DNA of 64,000 bases from JAQVEM01 sp964601205. Its GTDB lineage: Bacteria > Actinomycetota > Humimicrobiia > Humimicrobiales > Humimicrobiaceae. How positions within the stretch are numbered: position 1 is the first letter of the stretch; each line of letters starts with the position of its first letter. Location: assembly GCA_964601205.1 (NCBI GenBank), contig CAZRML010000036.1, positions 1 through 64,000 on the forward strand, in the 5' to 3' direction. Below the pieces are notes generated by a model. It saw only the letters and a list, made by a program, of their open reading frames with translations, had not been told where the DNA came from and made no database searches. Both the position numbers and the translations under genes were made by a program. This document shows positions 6,275 through 15,747 of this stretch, in pieces.

Positions 6275-8335
6275 ATGGAAAGATTGGGAAAATTTATTAT
6301 CCGGCATAAAATTTTAATTGTAGTAGCTTTCCTTATAATCATAATCCCTTCTGTGGTAGGGATGCTTAATACCGGCACCAACTACGACCTGCTCGCCTAC
6401 ATGCCCGATAACCTGAATTCAAAACAGGGACAGGATATTCTTAACGAAAATTTTGGGATAGGCAGCGTAATTTACCTGATGGTATATGACAGGCAGCCCG
6501 ATGAGGTAGGCAGGCTCAAAGACAGAATTATCAAGATGGATGAAGTTGACAGTGTCTCCTGGATTGATAATTACTCGGATATCTATATGCCCGAAGATTT
6601 TATCCCTTCTGAAATTAAGGAAAACTTTATTTCAGGAAACGCCAGCCTGCTGCAGATACAACTGGGCGAAGATACAAAGGGCGAGCAGGCAAACCGGGCA
6701 ATAGAGAATATCAGAGAGATAGCCTCTGATAAAAGTTTTCTCGGCGGGCAGGCAGCAATGCTTGCAGAATTCCAGGATATAATTGATAAAGAAGTAAATA
6801 TTTACCTCCTTATAGGCCTTGCGGTTATTTTTATAATATTATCCCTTGCCACCACTTCTATAATAGAACCCTTTTTGCTTCTTATCTCGGTAGGGTTTGC
6901 CATAATTTTAAATATGGGGAGTAACGTTTTTCTGGGAGAAATATCTTATGTAACAGACTCGGTAGTTGCCATAATGCAGCTTGCTATATGCATGGATTAC
7001 TCAATTTTCCTGGTTCACCGCTACCATCAGGAAAAGATAAATAGTATTGATAAAAATACAGCAATGATAAATGCAATAAAAGGGACAAGCGTGCCCATAA
7101 GCGGGAGCGCCCTTACTACTATTGCCGGGTTTTCCGCCATTATGATAATGAGAATGGGTATAGGAAAGGACCTGGGATTTGTTCTGGCAAAGGGAGTTGT
7201 ATTCAGCCTTATTGTAACTCTTACACTCCTGCCGTCACTGCTTTTAATTTTTGACCGGTGGATTGAAAAAACTCCTCACAGGATATTCCTTCCACGGTTT
7301 AACCTGATCTCCGGCTGGATTGTTAAATATAAGTGGGTCTTTCTGGTGATAATCATCCTTGCCGTCATACCCTCGTACTTCTCTCAGAATAACCTTGAAT
7401 ATTATTATTCCACAGGAAAAATGCTTCCGTCCGGGGCACAATCAATAAAGGATAGTGAAAAAATAACCGATGAGTTCGGAACAGGAGAGATTATTTATGT
7501 TATAACTCCGGAAACAGACAGGACAAAACAAAAGGAGATAAACAAGCTAATAAAAGAGATTGAGCCGGTAAAAACAGTATCAAATATTGCAGAACTTGCC
7601 GACCCGACCACTCCTGAATTCTTAATACCCGAAGAATATATAAAGCAGTTTAAAGACACTGGATACACCTATACCTCAATACAATTGGAAACCGAGAGGG
7701 AGGACCCTCTTACCGTAGAAGCGATAAATGATATAAGGGAAATTGTTTCTTCAAATTATGAGCAGTATTATGTAACAGGTGAAGCGGTTCTCACAAATGA
7801 TATTTCTGAATTCACTGACAGGGATCTTCTCTATGTTAATATTTTATCCATAACCCTTGTTGCTCTGATAATAGCTATTGGCTTTAAATCCATTGCAATT
7901 CCAGTGCTTCTTGTATTTATAATAGAGGCAGCAATATGGTTTAACCTGGGAATTTCCTATTTTTCCGGACAGCCGGTTTCTTTTATGACCCCTATTTTTA
8001 TAGGAGCCATTCAGCTTGGCGCAACCATTGATTATGCAATTCTTTTTACATCAAAGTACAGGGAAAATCTCGCCACCAACCTGAACAGGGAAAATGCAGT
8101 GGCGCAGACCATAAAAGACACAGGCCAGCCTATTTTTACCAGCGCTATGATGCTCTTTTCCGCAACCCTGGTGATTACCCTCGTTACAAGTGTTAAGGCA
8201 ACCGGAGAATTTACCCTTATGATTGGAAGAGGTGCACTCATAAGCATGGCAATGATTTTTCTGGGACTTCCCAGCATGCTTTTGATTTTTGATAAGTTTA
8301 TAAAGTGGACAACATGGAAATGGAATTCAAGATAA
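6275..8335 (+). CDS. MMPL/RND-superfamily transporter
   Basis: A 686-residue polytopic membrane protein with the duplicated MMPL architecture. A first helix (about residues 8-30) is followed by an extracytoplasmic domain beginning NTGTNYDLLAYMP, a bundle of five helices (about 175-325), a seventh helix near 350, a second extracytoplasmic domain, and a second five-helix bundle (about 515-675). The membrane Asp motif of MMPL proteins is visible in both halves: MDYSIFLVHRY near 242 and IDYAILFTSKYRE near 588. Family members export lipids, glycolipids or drugs using the proton gradient. The gene lies between a TetR regulator and a secreted coiled-coil partner 42 bases downstream. The substrate is unknown. 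The start follows GGAG. Confidence 0.9.
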   Translation: MERLGKFIIRHKILIVVAFLIIIIPSVVGMLNTGTNYDLLAYMPDNLNSKQGQDILNENFGIGSVIYLMVYDRQPDEVGRLKDRIIKMDEVDSVSWIDNYSDIYMPEDFIPSEIKENFISGNASLLQIQLGEDTKGEQANRAIENIREIASDKSFLGGQAAMLAEFQDIIDKEVNIYLLIGLAVIFIILSLATTSIIEPFLLLISVGFAIILNMGSNVFLGEISYVTDSVVAIMQLAICMDYSIFLVHRYHQEKINSIDKNTAMINAIKGTSVPISGSALTTIAGFSAIMIMRMGIGKDLGFVLAKGVVFSLIVTLTLLPSLLLIFDRWIEKTPHRIFLPRFNLISGWIVKYKWVFLVIIILAVIPSYFSQNNLEYYYSTGKMLPSGAQSIKDSEKITDEFGTGEIIYVITPETDRTKQKEINKLIKEIEPVKTVSNIAELADPTTPEFLIPEEYIKQFKDTGYTYTSIQLETEREDPLTVEAINDIREIVSSNYEQYYVTGEAVLTNDISEFTDRDLLYVNILSITLVALIIAIGFKSIAIPVLLVFIIEAAIWFNLGISYFSGQPVSFMTPIFIGAIQLGATIDYAILFTSKYRENLATNLNRENAVAQTIKDTGQPIFTSAMMLFSATLVITLVTSVKATGEFTLMIGRGALISMAMIFLGLPSMLLIFDKFIKWTTWKWNSR

Positions 8336-8377
8336 TTCTTATGAATTTAAAATAACTTTTAAGAGGTGAAATAATAA

Positions 8378-10336
8378 ATGAATATAATAAAGACAGATAA
8401 ATTTTTATTAAAAACACGTGCCGCAGCCGCTGTACTCATACTGGTGTTTGTATTTATCAGCACTGCAGCTTTTACTTCCGGAGATGCTGATGAACAGCCT
8501 CCGGGCAATGAAGGTAAAAATGAGACAGTTTATGTGTCCCTGGATAATAATGGTGAAGTTAACAAAATTGAGGTTGTTAACTGGCTGTATATTTCCCGTG
8601 AAGCTTCAAGAAAAGCCCTGGAGGGGCAATTTACAGATTATGGAAAATACAGGTCGGTTAAAAACCTTACCGGTGACGAAGAGCCACAGATAGAAGATGA
8701 GTCCGTAACCTGGCCCATGACTGCTTTTGAAGCTGCTAATTTATTTTACACCGGTATAGCCGATAAGGAGCTCCCGTTTGAAATAGAAATAAAATACTAC
8801 CTGGACGGAAAAGAGACAGACCCGGAAGACCTTGCAGAAAAATCTGGAGATTTAAAGATACATTTCAGGCTGGAAAATAAGACGGCCCAGGAAGAGCCCA
8901 TCAACTATTCCGGATATTATAATGAGGAGGTTTCAAAGAAGGAAGACTATTACGTACCCTTTGCGGTACAGATATCTCTGGAGTTTGACCTGGAGAAATT
9001 TTCGGATTTTAAAAGTGAACAGGCAACTATAGTTATAATTGGCAAAACCGCAAATATAAGCTTTTCTACAATCCCTTATCCTGATGAAGAGTTTGAGCTT
9101 GAAATGTACGGGGAAAATATAGAGATAAATCCCATAAATATTATAATTCTGCCCCGGGAAATTCCAGCTCTAACAGACCTCGAAGAGTCAGAAGAAGGCC
9201 TGAAAGAACTGGCCGATGGTCTGGAGGAAATGGACGGGGGCGCATTTGACTTACTTGAGGGAATGGATAAAGTTATTGACGGAGTAGGCGAATTTAAACA
9301 GGACAGTCAGGAGCTCACTGAAGCAATTTCACAAATTAATCACGGTGCATATACGCTGGACAGTGAAAGTAGCGGTATCACCGAAGGAATGGACGGCATT
9401 AAGAATGGCCTTGGTGAACTGAACAGCCAGTCCGGACAGATTAGCAGCGCCATTAGTCAAATAAATAGCGGAGCTTCCGGGCTTTCTGGCGGGCTCCAGC
9501 AGTCGGCAGCAGGCATGGCTGACCTTGAAAATGCGTCAGCAGGTATTTTAGGAGGTTTGCAGCTTCTTCAGTCAACAAATAACGGCCTCTGCCTTGCAGC
9601 ACAATCAGCACTCTCAAATCCAAATTTAGCAACTCTGCAGGCTACAGACCTGCAGCTTTACACAGAAATTATGACTGTTTTAAATGGTGTTCTGGGCGAG
9701 AAAGTAATTATAAACGGCGATGGGACCGCTTCAAATCCGGGTCTTGTTAACGGAATGTCCGGGCTGAATTCCGGAATTGGCAATATGAAGAATGGGCTTG
9801 AGACCCTGGCAGATAATTTCCTTGCTTTTAGCCAGGGCATAAACGAGCTGAATTCAGAAATTGATAAACTACCGGACGGAATCAACCAGCTCTATGAAGG
9901 CCAGAAGAAACTCTACAGCGGGTGGAGAGAGTATGCAGACGGTATCAGCGAGCTTTATGATGGAACTCAGGAATTATATGATGGCACCAAAAATATGCCG
10001 GGAGATATAGGTGAACTATATGAAGGGCTGGCTGATTTCAGGGAAGGTATGGCAGAATTAAAAAATGAAGGAATTACAGAAATTAAAGAAGAGGTCATTA
10101 AAAATTACGATGATATAAAATTCGGTATTGCTCTTACAGATAAGACCAAACAGCTGGCAGAAAATTACCGTTCCTTTATGAATAGCCAGAAGAATATTTA
10201 CAGCAGTGTCCAGTTTGTTATGCAGACTGAAGGGGTTAAAATAAAAGAGGCTGAGACCGAACCGTTAGAAGAAGAAAAGGTTGAATCAAATTTCTGGCAG
10301 AAACTGATTAACCTCTTCAGTAAAAAAGAAGAATAA
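8378..10336 (+). CDS. Secreted coiled-coil repeat protein, YhgE/Pip-like partner of MMPL
   Basis: A 652-residue protein with an N-terminal signal segment (about residues 14-35, ending STAAFTSGDA). A beta-rich first third has NETVYVSLDNNGEV and WLYISREAS. From about residue 265 to 570 it is built of short amphipathic repeats of the form G-x-x-x-L-x-x-G, for example LADGLEEMDGGAFDLLEGM and ELYDGTQELYDGTKNMPGDI. Such repeats occur in the extracellular part of YhgE/Pip proteins and in proteins encoded beside MMPL transporters. There is no convincing C-terminal membrane helix, so it may be released or held by the signal anchor. The ribosome binding site is AGAGGTG. Its position suggests a role in handling the exported substrate; this is inference. 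Confidence 0.75.
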   Translation: MNIIKTDKFLLKTRAAAAVLILVFVFISTAAFTSGDADEQPPGNEGKNETVYVSLDNNGEVNKIEVVNWLYISREASRKALEGQFTDYGKYRSVKNLTGDEEPQIEDESVTWPMTAFEAANLFYTGIADKELPFEIEIKYYLDGKETDPEDLAEKSGDLKIHFRLENKTAQEEPINYSGYYNEEVSKKEDYYVPFAVQISLEFDLEKFSDFKSEQATIVIIGKTANISFSTIPYPDEEFELEMYGENIEINPINIIILPREIPALTDLEESEEGLKELADGLEEMDGGAFDLLEGMDKVIDGVGEFKQDSQELTEAISQINHGAYTLDSESSGITEGMDGIKNGLGELNSQSGQISSAISQINSGASGLSGGLQQSAAGMADLENASAGILGGLQLLQSTNNGLCLAAQSALSNPNLATLQATDLQLYTEIMTVLNGVLGEKVIINGDGTASNPGLVNGMSGLNSGIGNMKNGLETLADNFLAFSQGINELNSEIDKLPDGINQLYEGQKKLYSGWREYADGISELYDGTQELYDGTKNMPGDIGELYEGLADFREGMAELKNEGITEIKEEVIKNYDDIKFGIALTDKTKQLAENYRSFMNSQKNIYSSVQFVMQTEGVKIKEAETEPLEEEKVESNFWQKLINLFSKKEE

Positions 10337-10382
10337 AATAATCCTGCTGAAAACAGGTTTTAAATATATTTATACAGTATGC

Positions 10383-11333
10383 TTAATCAGGACATCCCTT
10401 TACTGCCCGGAATGCCAGATAACCATACCTGTTTTCAATATTTCTCGGATACACCCCGCCATTATAGCTTATAATATAGGCCCTGCCTTCTTCTGCCATG
10501 GTTTTTGTCCAGTAATAAATAACCATAGAATTTGGATCCCACAGGGGTGTTTCCTTATCTGGAGTTAGCTCATATTCTGCTATCTTTTCATCTTCATTCC
10601 AACTGCCTCCGGCATTTTTACCGTGGAGCATCTGTGAAGCTACAGCTTCCTCTACAGTGGGCAGGCGCCAGATATTAACTTCTTCTTCCAGAACCTCTGT
10701 GCCGTCCTCATTAAGATGGGCACATATTTCTTTAGCTTCCCCGTAGCTTACCCCGCTTTCGGGCCAGCCCGGACCTTCTGGAGCCCATACCAGGCAGACA
10801 CCGTCACTGCCTTCGACCATTCTCGCCCCGTAATCTCCGTCATCCACTCTGGCACCTATCCTGACCATGCCAGAGATACTGGTTACCGCCAGAATAAGTA
10901 CAGGAAGTCCAATTACCAGCATATATGCCAGCTTTTTCGGCTTTGCCACACCAAAGAAAAAAAGAAGGCCTATGGCAACAAGAGGAATGATAATCATAAC
11001 CCACAGCACGCTAAAAGTAGCCCCTGAAAAGAATATGGCAGCGCCGATACCAAGAGCTATATTTAAAAATAGTGATACCTTTGGAAATCGTACGCCCACA
11101 AAGCCTATGACCATAAACACAATGGCAAACATCCAGTACTGGATAAGCATCATGAAAAGATTTTCCCATATATTCTCGCTGTACCATCCCTCATAGAAAT
11201 TTTCTATTCCTCCCCAGTATGCCCAGAGGGATGCGATAACAGCCACGATTGCCACTGCAATCCATCCAAAAATTAATTGCCTTCTGGTTACAGCTGTTTC
11301 ATTCAGGTCATGCTTCGAATTATACTTAACCAT
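10383..11333 (-). CDS. Membrane protein with C-terminal Lcl/DUF1566 domain
   Basis: The ATG at 11333 is preferred because AGGGGAG lies 10 bases upstream; the longer frame adds 34 residues without a ribosome binding site. The 316-residue protein has five to six hydrophobic helices in the first 165 residues (for example LIFGWIAVAIVAVIASLWAY). An extracytoplasmic C-terminal domain follows, with VEGSDGVCLVWAPEGPGWPE, YGEAKEICAHLN, a WRLPTVEEA motif and a closing GYLAFRAVK. WRLPTxxE and the final FRxVK strand are characteristic of the Lcl C-terminal (DUF1566) C-type-lectin-like fold, which in some bacteria binds glycans or other cells. It is convergent with the coiled-coil gene. Function unknown. 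Confidence 0.75.
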   Translation of the reverse strand: MVKYNSKHDLNETAVTRRQLIFGWIAVAIVAVIASLWAYWGGIENFYEGWYSENIWENLFMMLIQYWMFAIVFMVIGFVGVRFPKVSLFLNIALGIGAAIFFSGATFSVLWVMIIIPLVAIGLLFFFGVAKPKKLAYMLVIGLPVLILAVTSISGMVRIGARVDDGDYGARMVEGSDGVCLVWAPEGPGWPESGVSYGEAKEICAHLNEDGTEVLEEEVNIWRLPTVEEAVASQMLHGKNAGGSWNEDEKIAEYELTPDKETPLWDPNSMVIYYWTKTMAEEGRAYIISYNGGVYPRNIENRYGYLAFRAVKGCPD

Positions 11334-11557
11334 AAAATCTCTTCTCCCCTGACATACAATGCTATTTATAAATTTTATTCTATCATAAAAGTTAGCGGTA
11401 CACAGAATATGGTTTTTGGCGGAAATGAATTTCAAGAAGCATTTTTTATTCTTTAAAACCTGCTTTTTAAAACCTGTTATTTAATTATTTATTCTGTAGA
11501 ATTATATTTAACAATAAAGATACGGACTGCATCATAATCCAGGAGGATTTTTAAAAA

Positions 11558-12769
11558 ATGGAGATAAAAAGGCACCGCGTAATATACCGGGCAATTTTAT
11601 TAATTATTCCCCTGTGTATTATTTTTATTTTCAGTTTTTTATTTATATCCTGTAAAAAAGAAGCTGGAGATACAGCAGAGTCTAAAATATTACCGGAAGA
11701 TGAAGTTCGCCCCGCTACGGAACAATACACTCCCACCCTGGAAGAGATGATTGGCCAGATGATTATTGCGGGTTTCAGGGGAACAGAGGTCGACATCTCA
11801 TCTAAAATAATACAGGATATCAATGAATACAATATCGGAGGTGTTGTACTTTTTGATTATGACGTTCCGCTGGAAAGCTTTCCCAGAAATATCCTTGACC
11901 GGCAGCAGTTAAAGACTCTGACTGGAGATTTAAGAGAACTTACACGCAGCGATTTATTTATAGCAGTTGATGCGGAAGGTGGCTATGTAAACAGGCTCAA
12001 AGAAGAATACGGCTTTGTAAAAATAAAGAGCGCGCAGGAAATGGGAGAGGGCAAGCCCGGGGATACATTTGTGGAGGCATCACGCCTTGGAGAGGAACTG
12101 GCCTCCCTTGGCATAAATATTAACTTCGCTCCTGTTGTTGATGTAAATATAAATAAAGATAATCCGGTAATAGGAAAGATTGAAAGGTCTTTTTCAGATG
12201 ACCCGCAGCAAGTATACGGGCACGCAGGCTCTTTTATTGATGCCATGCATAGATACAATATCATTTCAGTGATAAAGCATTTTCCCGGTCATGGAAGTTC
12301 CAGAGGGGACAGCCACCTGGGTCTAACTGATGTTACACATACATACAATGAAGAGGTTGAGCTTTTCCCCTATAAAAAGCTGATTGAAGACGGCAGGGCA
12401 GATGTAATTATGACGGCACATATTATGAATACAGATATCGACCCCGACAGCCCTGCTACTCTATCATCCATATTCATGAAGGATATATTAAGAGACGGGC
12501 TGAATTATGATGGGGTAATTGTCTCTGACGATATGCAGATGAGGGCAATCACCTCTCAATTCGGGTTTGATGAGGCAATTGTAAAGGCAATAAATGCCGG
12601 ATGCGACCTGCTCATATTCTCAAATAACGGCTCTGGGTATGATGAGGATATTGCCCGGGAAGCAGCCAGTGTAATTAAAGAAGCAGTAGATAAAGGTAAA
12701 ATAGCACAAATTCAAATAACTACCTCTTATAACAGAATTTTAGAGTTAAAAGATAAATACCAGATTTAG
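11558..12769 (+). CDS. nagZ: Beta-N-acetylhexosaminidase, GH3 family lipoprotein
   Basis: A 403-residue protein with a basic N-terminus, a hydrophobic signal segment and a lipobox FISC (Cys near residue 31), so the enzyme should be lipid-anchored outside the membrane. The GH3 TIM-barrel domain starts at MIGQMIIAGFRG. It carries DAEGGYVNRL, ITFAPVVDV-like LGININFAPVVDVN, and the diagnostic KHFPGHGSSRGDSH near residue 243, whose Asp-His pair is the general acid of NagZ enzymes. The nucleophile Asp is in VIVSDDMQM. It would remove N-acetylglucosamine from muropeptides or chitin-like chains. AGGAGG precedes the start. Its length matches single-domain Gram-positive NagZ enzymes. Confidence 0.9.
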   Translation: MEIKRHRVIYRAILLIIPLCIIFIFSFLFISCKKEAGDTAESKILPEDEVRPATEQYTPTLEEMIGQMIIAGFRGTEVDISSKIIQDINEYNIGGVVLFDYDVPLESFPRNILDRQQLKTLTGDLRELTRSDLFIAVDAEGGYVNRLKEEYGFVKIKSAQEMGEGKPGDTFVEASRLGEELASLGININFAPVVDVNINKDNPVIGKIERSFSDDPQQVYGHAGSFIDAMHRYNIISVIKHFPGHGSSRGDSHLGLTDVTHTYNEEVELFPYKKLIEDGRADVIMTAHIMNTDIDPDSPATLSSIFMKDILRDGLNYDGVIVSDDMQMRAITSQFGFDEAIVKAINAGCDLLIFSNNGSGYDEDIAREAASVIKEAVDKGKIAQIQITTSYNRILELKDKYQI

Positions 12770-12815
12770 AGCAGGCCTTCCGTATGCTGCAGGCTCTTAC
12801 TCTCAACCCATATTA

Positions 12816-12959
12816 TCAGTTAACCGAAATGTTTATCTCAAATGTTTCCAGTATCTCCTCATCTTCTTCCCGTGGCCTCTCGTAATTTAATATAATAACT
12901 GTATCCCCGCCGGTCAGAGCCTTAAAATTAAATATCTCATGACCCCTGCCGGGTTTTAC
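12816..12959 (-). pseudogene. Chagasin-type (I42) protease inhibitor remnant
   Basis: The minus strand reads VKPGRGHEIFNFKALTGGDT, then VIILNYERPREEDEE and a terminal FEINISVN before a stop. This matches the C-terminal half of chagasin-family cysteine-protease inhibitors: a G-x-G loop, a FKAL..G strand and a Y-x-RP loop before the last strand. The N-terminal half with the NPTTG loop is missing, and an in-frame TAA sits immediately upstream. A further 20 or so codons resembling an upstream part continue in another frame, consistent with a frameshift and decay. No start codon or ribosome binding site serves this frame. Confidence 0.6.
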
Positions 12960-13045
12960 TTATTTTTATTGATACCGGTATGATTATTTAAGTTCAGGTA
13001 TTGCTTATAATTTGCGGTCTGCAGGGTGAAATGACAATTGAATGC

Positions 13046-13372
13046 TTAAATGCTAACACTGATGCTATTTCCCTCAACTTTTACTTTATAGACCGGAAGG
13101 TCTTCTGTTTTAAATTTTATTGGGCCAATCTTTGGCCCCGAAATGCTTTTCCCCGTGGTCACATCGAACTTTGAACCATGCAGCGGGCAGGTTACTATTT
13201 TCCCGTCAAGCCTGCCACGGGAAAGGTCGCCGCCTCTATGGGTACACTTCTTCCCCACAGCGTAATAGTTTCCCCGGTAATTTACAATCAGTATTTCCCT
13301 GCCATCTGCATCTACATTCTTCATTGTACTTTCTTTTATCTCGCCCGTTTTTGCGACTTCAATTAAACTCAT
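13046..13372 (-). CDS. Rieske-type [2Fe-2S] ferredoxin
   Basis: A 108-residue soluble protein with both Rieske cluster motifs: CTHRGGDLS near residue 43 and CPLHGSKFDV near residue 62, that is C-x-H and C-x-x-H, for Cys2His2 ligation of a [2Fe-2S] cluster. The length and lack of a membrane anchor match the NirD/BphA3-like soluble Rieske ferredoxins that pass electrons to oxygenases or reductases, or of unknown role in anaerobes. The second motif is followed by the TGKSISGP turn typical of the family. No oxidoreductase partner is adjacent. The start follows AAGG. It is divergent from the DUF4190 gene. Confidence 0.9.
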   Translation of the reverse strand: MSLIEVAKTGEIKESTMKNVDADGREILIVNYRGNYYAVGKKCTHRGGDLSRGRLDGKIVTCPLHGSKFDVTTGKSISGPKIGPIKFKTEDLPVYKVKVEGNSISVSI

Positions 13373-13565
13373 CTTTGCCTTCTTTCTCGGATTTTGTTAT
13401 TACCATTTCAAGTATAATCAATTATTCTAAATATTTAAATTGTTATCTGATTGAGGGATTTATTAAAGGATAAAAAAATATAAAAATTTTTATTGTCTAG
13501 ATATTAATAATATAATATTATTCAATAAATAATTAAAAATACAAACTTATTATCGGGAGGGAACA

Positions 13566-13823
13566 ATGAATGACGTTTCTAAAAACGAAGGCCCGAGCGG
13601 CCTTTCCATCGCCGCGCTGATAACAGGTATCCTGTGGCTGGGAATTGTGCCAATTATACTCGGCGCAGTTGACCTATCAAGGATAAAGAATGGAGTTTCA
13701 GGTGCTAAAGGAAAGGGCTTTGATATCGCAGGTATAGTGCTCGGTGCAATTGCCATATTATTCTGGATAATATTTATTATAATCTGGGTAGTTGTTTTTA
13801 GCGCACTGGCAGCTTACTCATAG
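13566..13823 (+). CDS. DUF4190 small membrane protein
   Basis: An 85-residue protein with two hydrophobic helices (about residues 12-36 and 52-82) and the family pattern GLSIAALITGILWLGIVPII, then an ILGAVDLSRIK turn and GFDIAGIVLGAIAIL. DUF4190 proteins are two-helix membrane proteins of unknown function, common in Actinobacteria and Firmicutes. It has a strong ribosome binding site, GGGAGG, and is followed after about 110 bases by a strong terminator, so it is a single-gene transcript. Confidence 0.85.
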   Translation: MNDVSKNEGPSGLSIAALITGILWLGIVPIILGAVDLSRIKNGVSGAKGKGFDIAGIVLGAIAILFWIIFIIIWVVVFSALAAYS

Positions 13824-13934
13824 TATTTACTGGTTATTCTTATTTAAGTGTTATCCCGTAATCAAAGTGGTATAAGTTTAAGTTTATATAGCTAATATTT
13901 TTATAAATCTGTATAAAAAGAAAATAAATAAAGT

Positions 13935-13965
13935 AAAAAAGGCATTCAGTTAGAATGCCTTTTTT
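13935..13965. terminator. Strong bidirectional intrinsic terminator
   Basis: A perfect 13-bp stem: A6 then GGCATTC, loop AGTTA, GAATGCC then T6. The A-tract and T-tract make it usable from either strand. It lies between the DUF4190 gene (plus) and the convergent HU gene (minus). Confidence 0.88.
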
Positions 13966-14107
13966 ACAAATAATAAGTTTTTAACAAATAACATTAACAG
14001 TTAGCCACACCAGAAATAATCAGAAAAACAACAATTTATAATACAAAACTAACTTCTCTATTTTACACCTTCAAATATATTCTTTAGGGATTAAAAATCT
14101 TTCTAAT

Positions 14108-14380
14108 TTACTTTACTTTTTCCTTTAAGCCCTTTCCTGCAACAAATTTAGGAACTGTAGTTGCTGGAATTCTTATAGTTTCTCTTGTACGGGGATTAAG
14201 GCCTGTTCGAGCTTTCCTTTCAGACACCTGGAAGGTACCGAAACCAACCAGAGACACTTTGCCTCCTTTTGCCAGTGTGCTGGTTATAGAATTCTCCATA
14301 GCATCTATTACGCTGGCAACATCTTTTTTGGACAGGTTTGTTTTACTGCTTATATCGTCTACTAATTCTGCCTTATTCAT
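14108..14380 (-). CDS. hup: HU-family DNA-binding protein
   Basis: A 90-residue histone-like protein of standard length. It opens with MNKAELVDDISSKTNLSKKD (helix one), a second helix, the strand VSLVGFGTFQV with the GFGxF signature at about residue 45, and the arm RKARTGLNPRT with the conserved Arg and the Pro that intercalates between bases. HU bends and compacts DNA as a dimer. The gene is alone, transcribed toward the 13.95 kb terminator. Its upstream region of about 280 bases is very AT-rich and also carries the aldolase terminator; I see no strong promoter there. Confidence 0.95.
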   Translation of the reverse strand: MNKAELVDDISSKTNLSKKDVASVIDAMENSITSTLAKGGKVSLVGFGTFQVSERKARTGLNPRTRETIRIPATTVPKFVAGKGLKEKVK

Positions 14381-14545
14381 TCCTTATCTCCTTTCATTCC
14401 TAAAATAAAAATTTTTTTCTGTTCTCATCTAACATTTTAAGGCTATTCGGTCTTAATTTATGATATTATCTTTTAAAATTAATTACAATATTTATTTTAA
14501 ATTTGACAAAACAATATTTTACAATTAACTTATAACAAGTCTCCA

Positions 14546-14570
14546 GCAAAAAGGGGAAAAAGCCTTTCCC
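14546..14570 (-). terminator. Intrinsic terminator after aldolase gene
   Basis: On the minus strand, GGGAAA pairs with TTTCCC around GGCTT and is followed by CTTTTTG. It lies about 90 bases beyond the aldolase stop codon. Confidence 0.7.
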
Positions 14571-14660
14571 ACCCGGTTATGAACTTCTTTCTAATCAAAT
14601 ATAAACTATAATCAATTTTAGCCTTACAATCCCTGCAACTAAAGTTAATTTCCTTAAAGA

Positions 14661-15578
14661 CTAATCTTCAAGGTAAATTTTTAGAACCTCATCAAGAAAA
14701 TCCAGGGCTTCCTCTCTGGGCCTCTGGAAAGTGTTCCTTCCTATTATTGAGCCAAATGCCCCGCCTTTTTTTATCTGCCTTATCTCTTCGATTACTTCCT
14801 CTCTGCCTTTTGCCGGCCCGCCTGAGAATATTACAATTCTCTTACCGTCAAAGGCACTTTGCGTTACATGCTTTACTCTCTCTGAAAGTGTACCTATCGG
14901 AATTTTATATTTTTCATAAATCTTCCTCGCCTCTTCAAGCTCTATATGTTCTGAAGGCGGTTTTACCTTTATCAGGTGGGCGCCCAGCTGAGCAGCAATC
15001 TGAACTGCATAGGCCACGACATCAACAGCAGTTTCTCCCTTTTTAGACAAACCCGAACCTCTTGGATATGACCAGATAACCACCGCCAGACCATTTCTTT
15101 TTGCTTCAAGCGCCATATCCTTGACTTCTTCATACATCTTTTTAAAATTTATACTTCCCGGATAAATAGTGAATCCCACTGCGGCACAGCCAAGTTTCAG
15201 CGCATCTTCTACGGAAGCAGTCACAGAAGGAACGGGGTCCGGACTGTCATTCAATAAATCATGGCTGTTTACCTTGAGTATCAGCGGAATCTGCCCTGCG
15301 TATTCCCTCGCCATTGCCTGGATAGAACCAAGCGGAGCAGCATGGGCATTAAGGCCGGCATCTATAGCCAGCTTCACATGATAAACAGGGTCATATCCCG
15401 GCGGGTTTGGCGCGAAGCTCCTCGCCGGACCATGCTCAAAACCCTGGTCAACTGGTAAAATTACTACCTTCCCTGTCCCTGCCAGTTTTCCATGCATTAG
15501 TATACTGTAAATGTTTTTTATAACTCCCGGATTCTCATTGTCATACCAGGAAAGAATTTCTTTTATCCTGTCATTCAT
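14661..15578 (-). CDS. Class I fructose-bisphosphate aldolase, DhnA/FbaB type
   Basis: The ATG at 15578 follows GGGGGA at proper spacing; a TTG six codons upstream is less likely. The 305-residue protein is an archaeal-type class I aldolase: VILPVDQGFEHGP near residue 40, HAAPLGSIQ, a WSYPRGSG loop near residue 170, and the Schiff-base lysine in GAHLIKVKPPSE near residue 205. A phosphate-binding IFSGGPAKG and GRNTFQRP follow at the C-terminus. It cleaves or forms fructose-1,6-bisphosphate without metal, in glycolysis or gluconeogenesis. It is likely monocistronic, with its own terminator. With the PPi-type phosphofructokinase at 40.7 kb it supplies a non-classical upper glycolysis. Confidence 0.9.
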   Translation of the reverse strand: MNDRIKEILSWYDNENPGVIKNIYSILMHGKLAGTGKVVILPVDQGFEHGPARSFAPNPPGYDPVYHVKLAIDAGLNAHAAPLGSIQAMAREYAGQIPLILKVNSHDLLNDSPDPVPSVTASVEDALKLGCAAVGFTIYPGSINFKKMYEEVKDMALEAKRNGLAVVIWSYPRGSGLSKKGETAVDVVAYAVQIAAQLGAHLIKVKPPSEHIELEEARKIYEKYKIPIGTLSERVKHVTQSAFDGKRIVIFSGGPAKGREEVIEEIRQIKKGGAFGSIIGRNTFQRPREEALDFLDEVLKIYLED

Positions 15579-15692
15579 ATTAATCCCCCAATACAAATAA
15601 TATTAAGTAATTACATTGATATTTATTATAAGAGTTAATATTCAAATAGTAAAATATATGTTGAATATAGCGATTCTCATCAATTTAGACAT

Positions 15693-15720
15693 TTGCATAA
15701 TTGTATAAATAGTGTATAAT
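15693..15720 (+). promoter_or_regulatory. Promoter for M23 peptidase gene
   Basis: TTGCAT (15693-15698), a 16-base spacer, then TATAAT (15715-15720). It decides the start of the next gene, since a GTG at 15712 would lie inside the -10 box. Confidence 0.6.
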
Positions 15721-15747
15721 ATCGTATTGCAAAATATTAAAAGTTTT

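Noticed and set aside
10341..10360. Hairpin after the coiled-coil protein gene
   Set aside because: Only four G-C-containing pairs with a mismatch above; followed by TTTT but too weak to list as a terminator.
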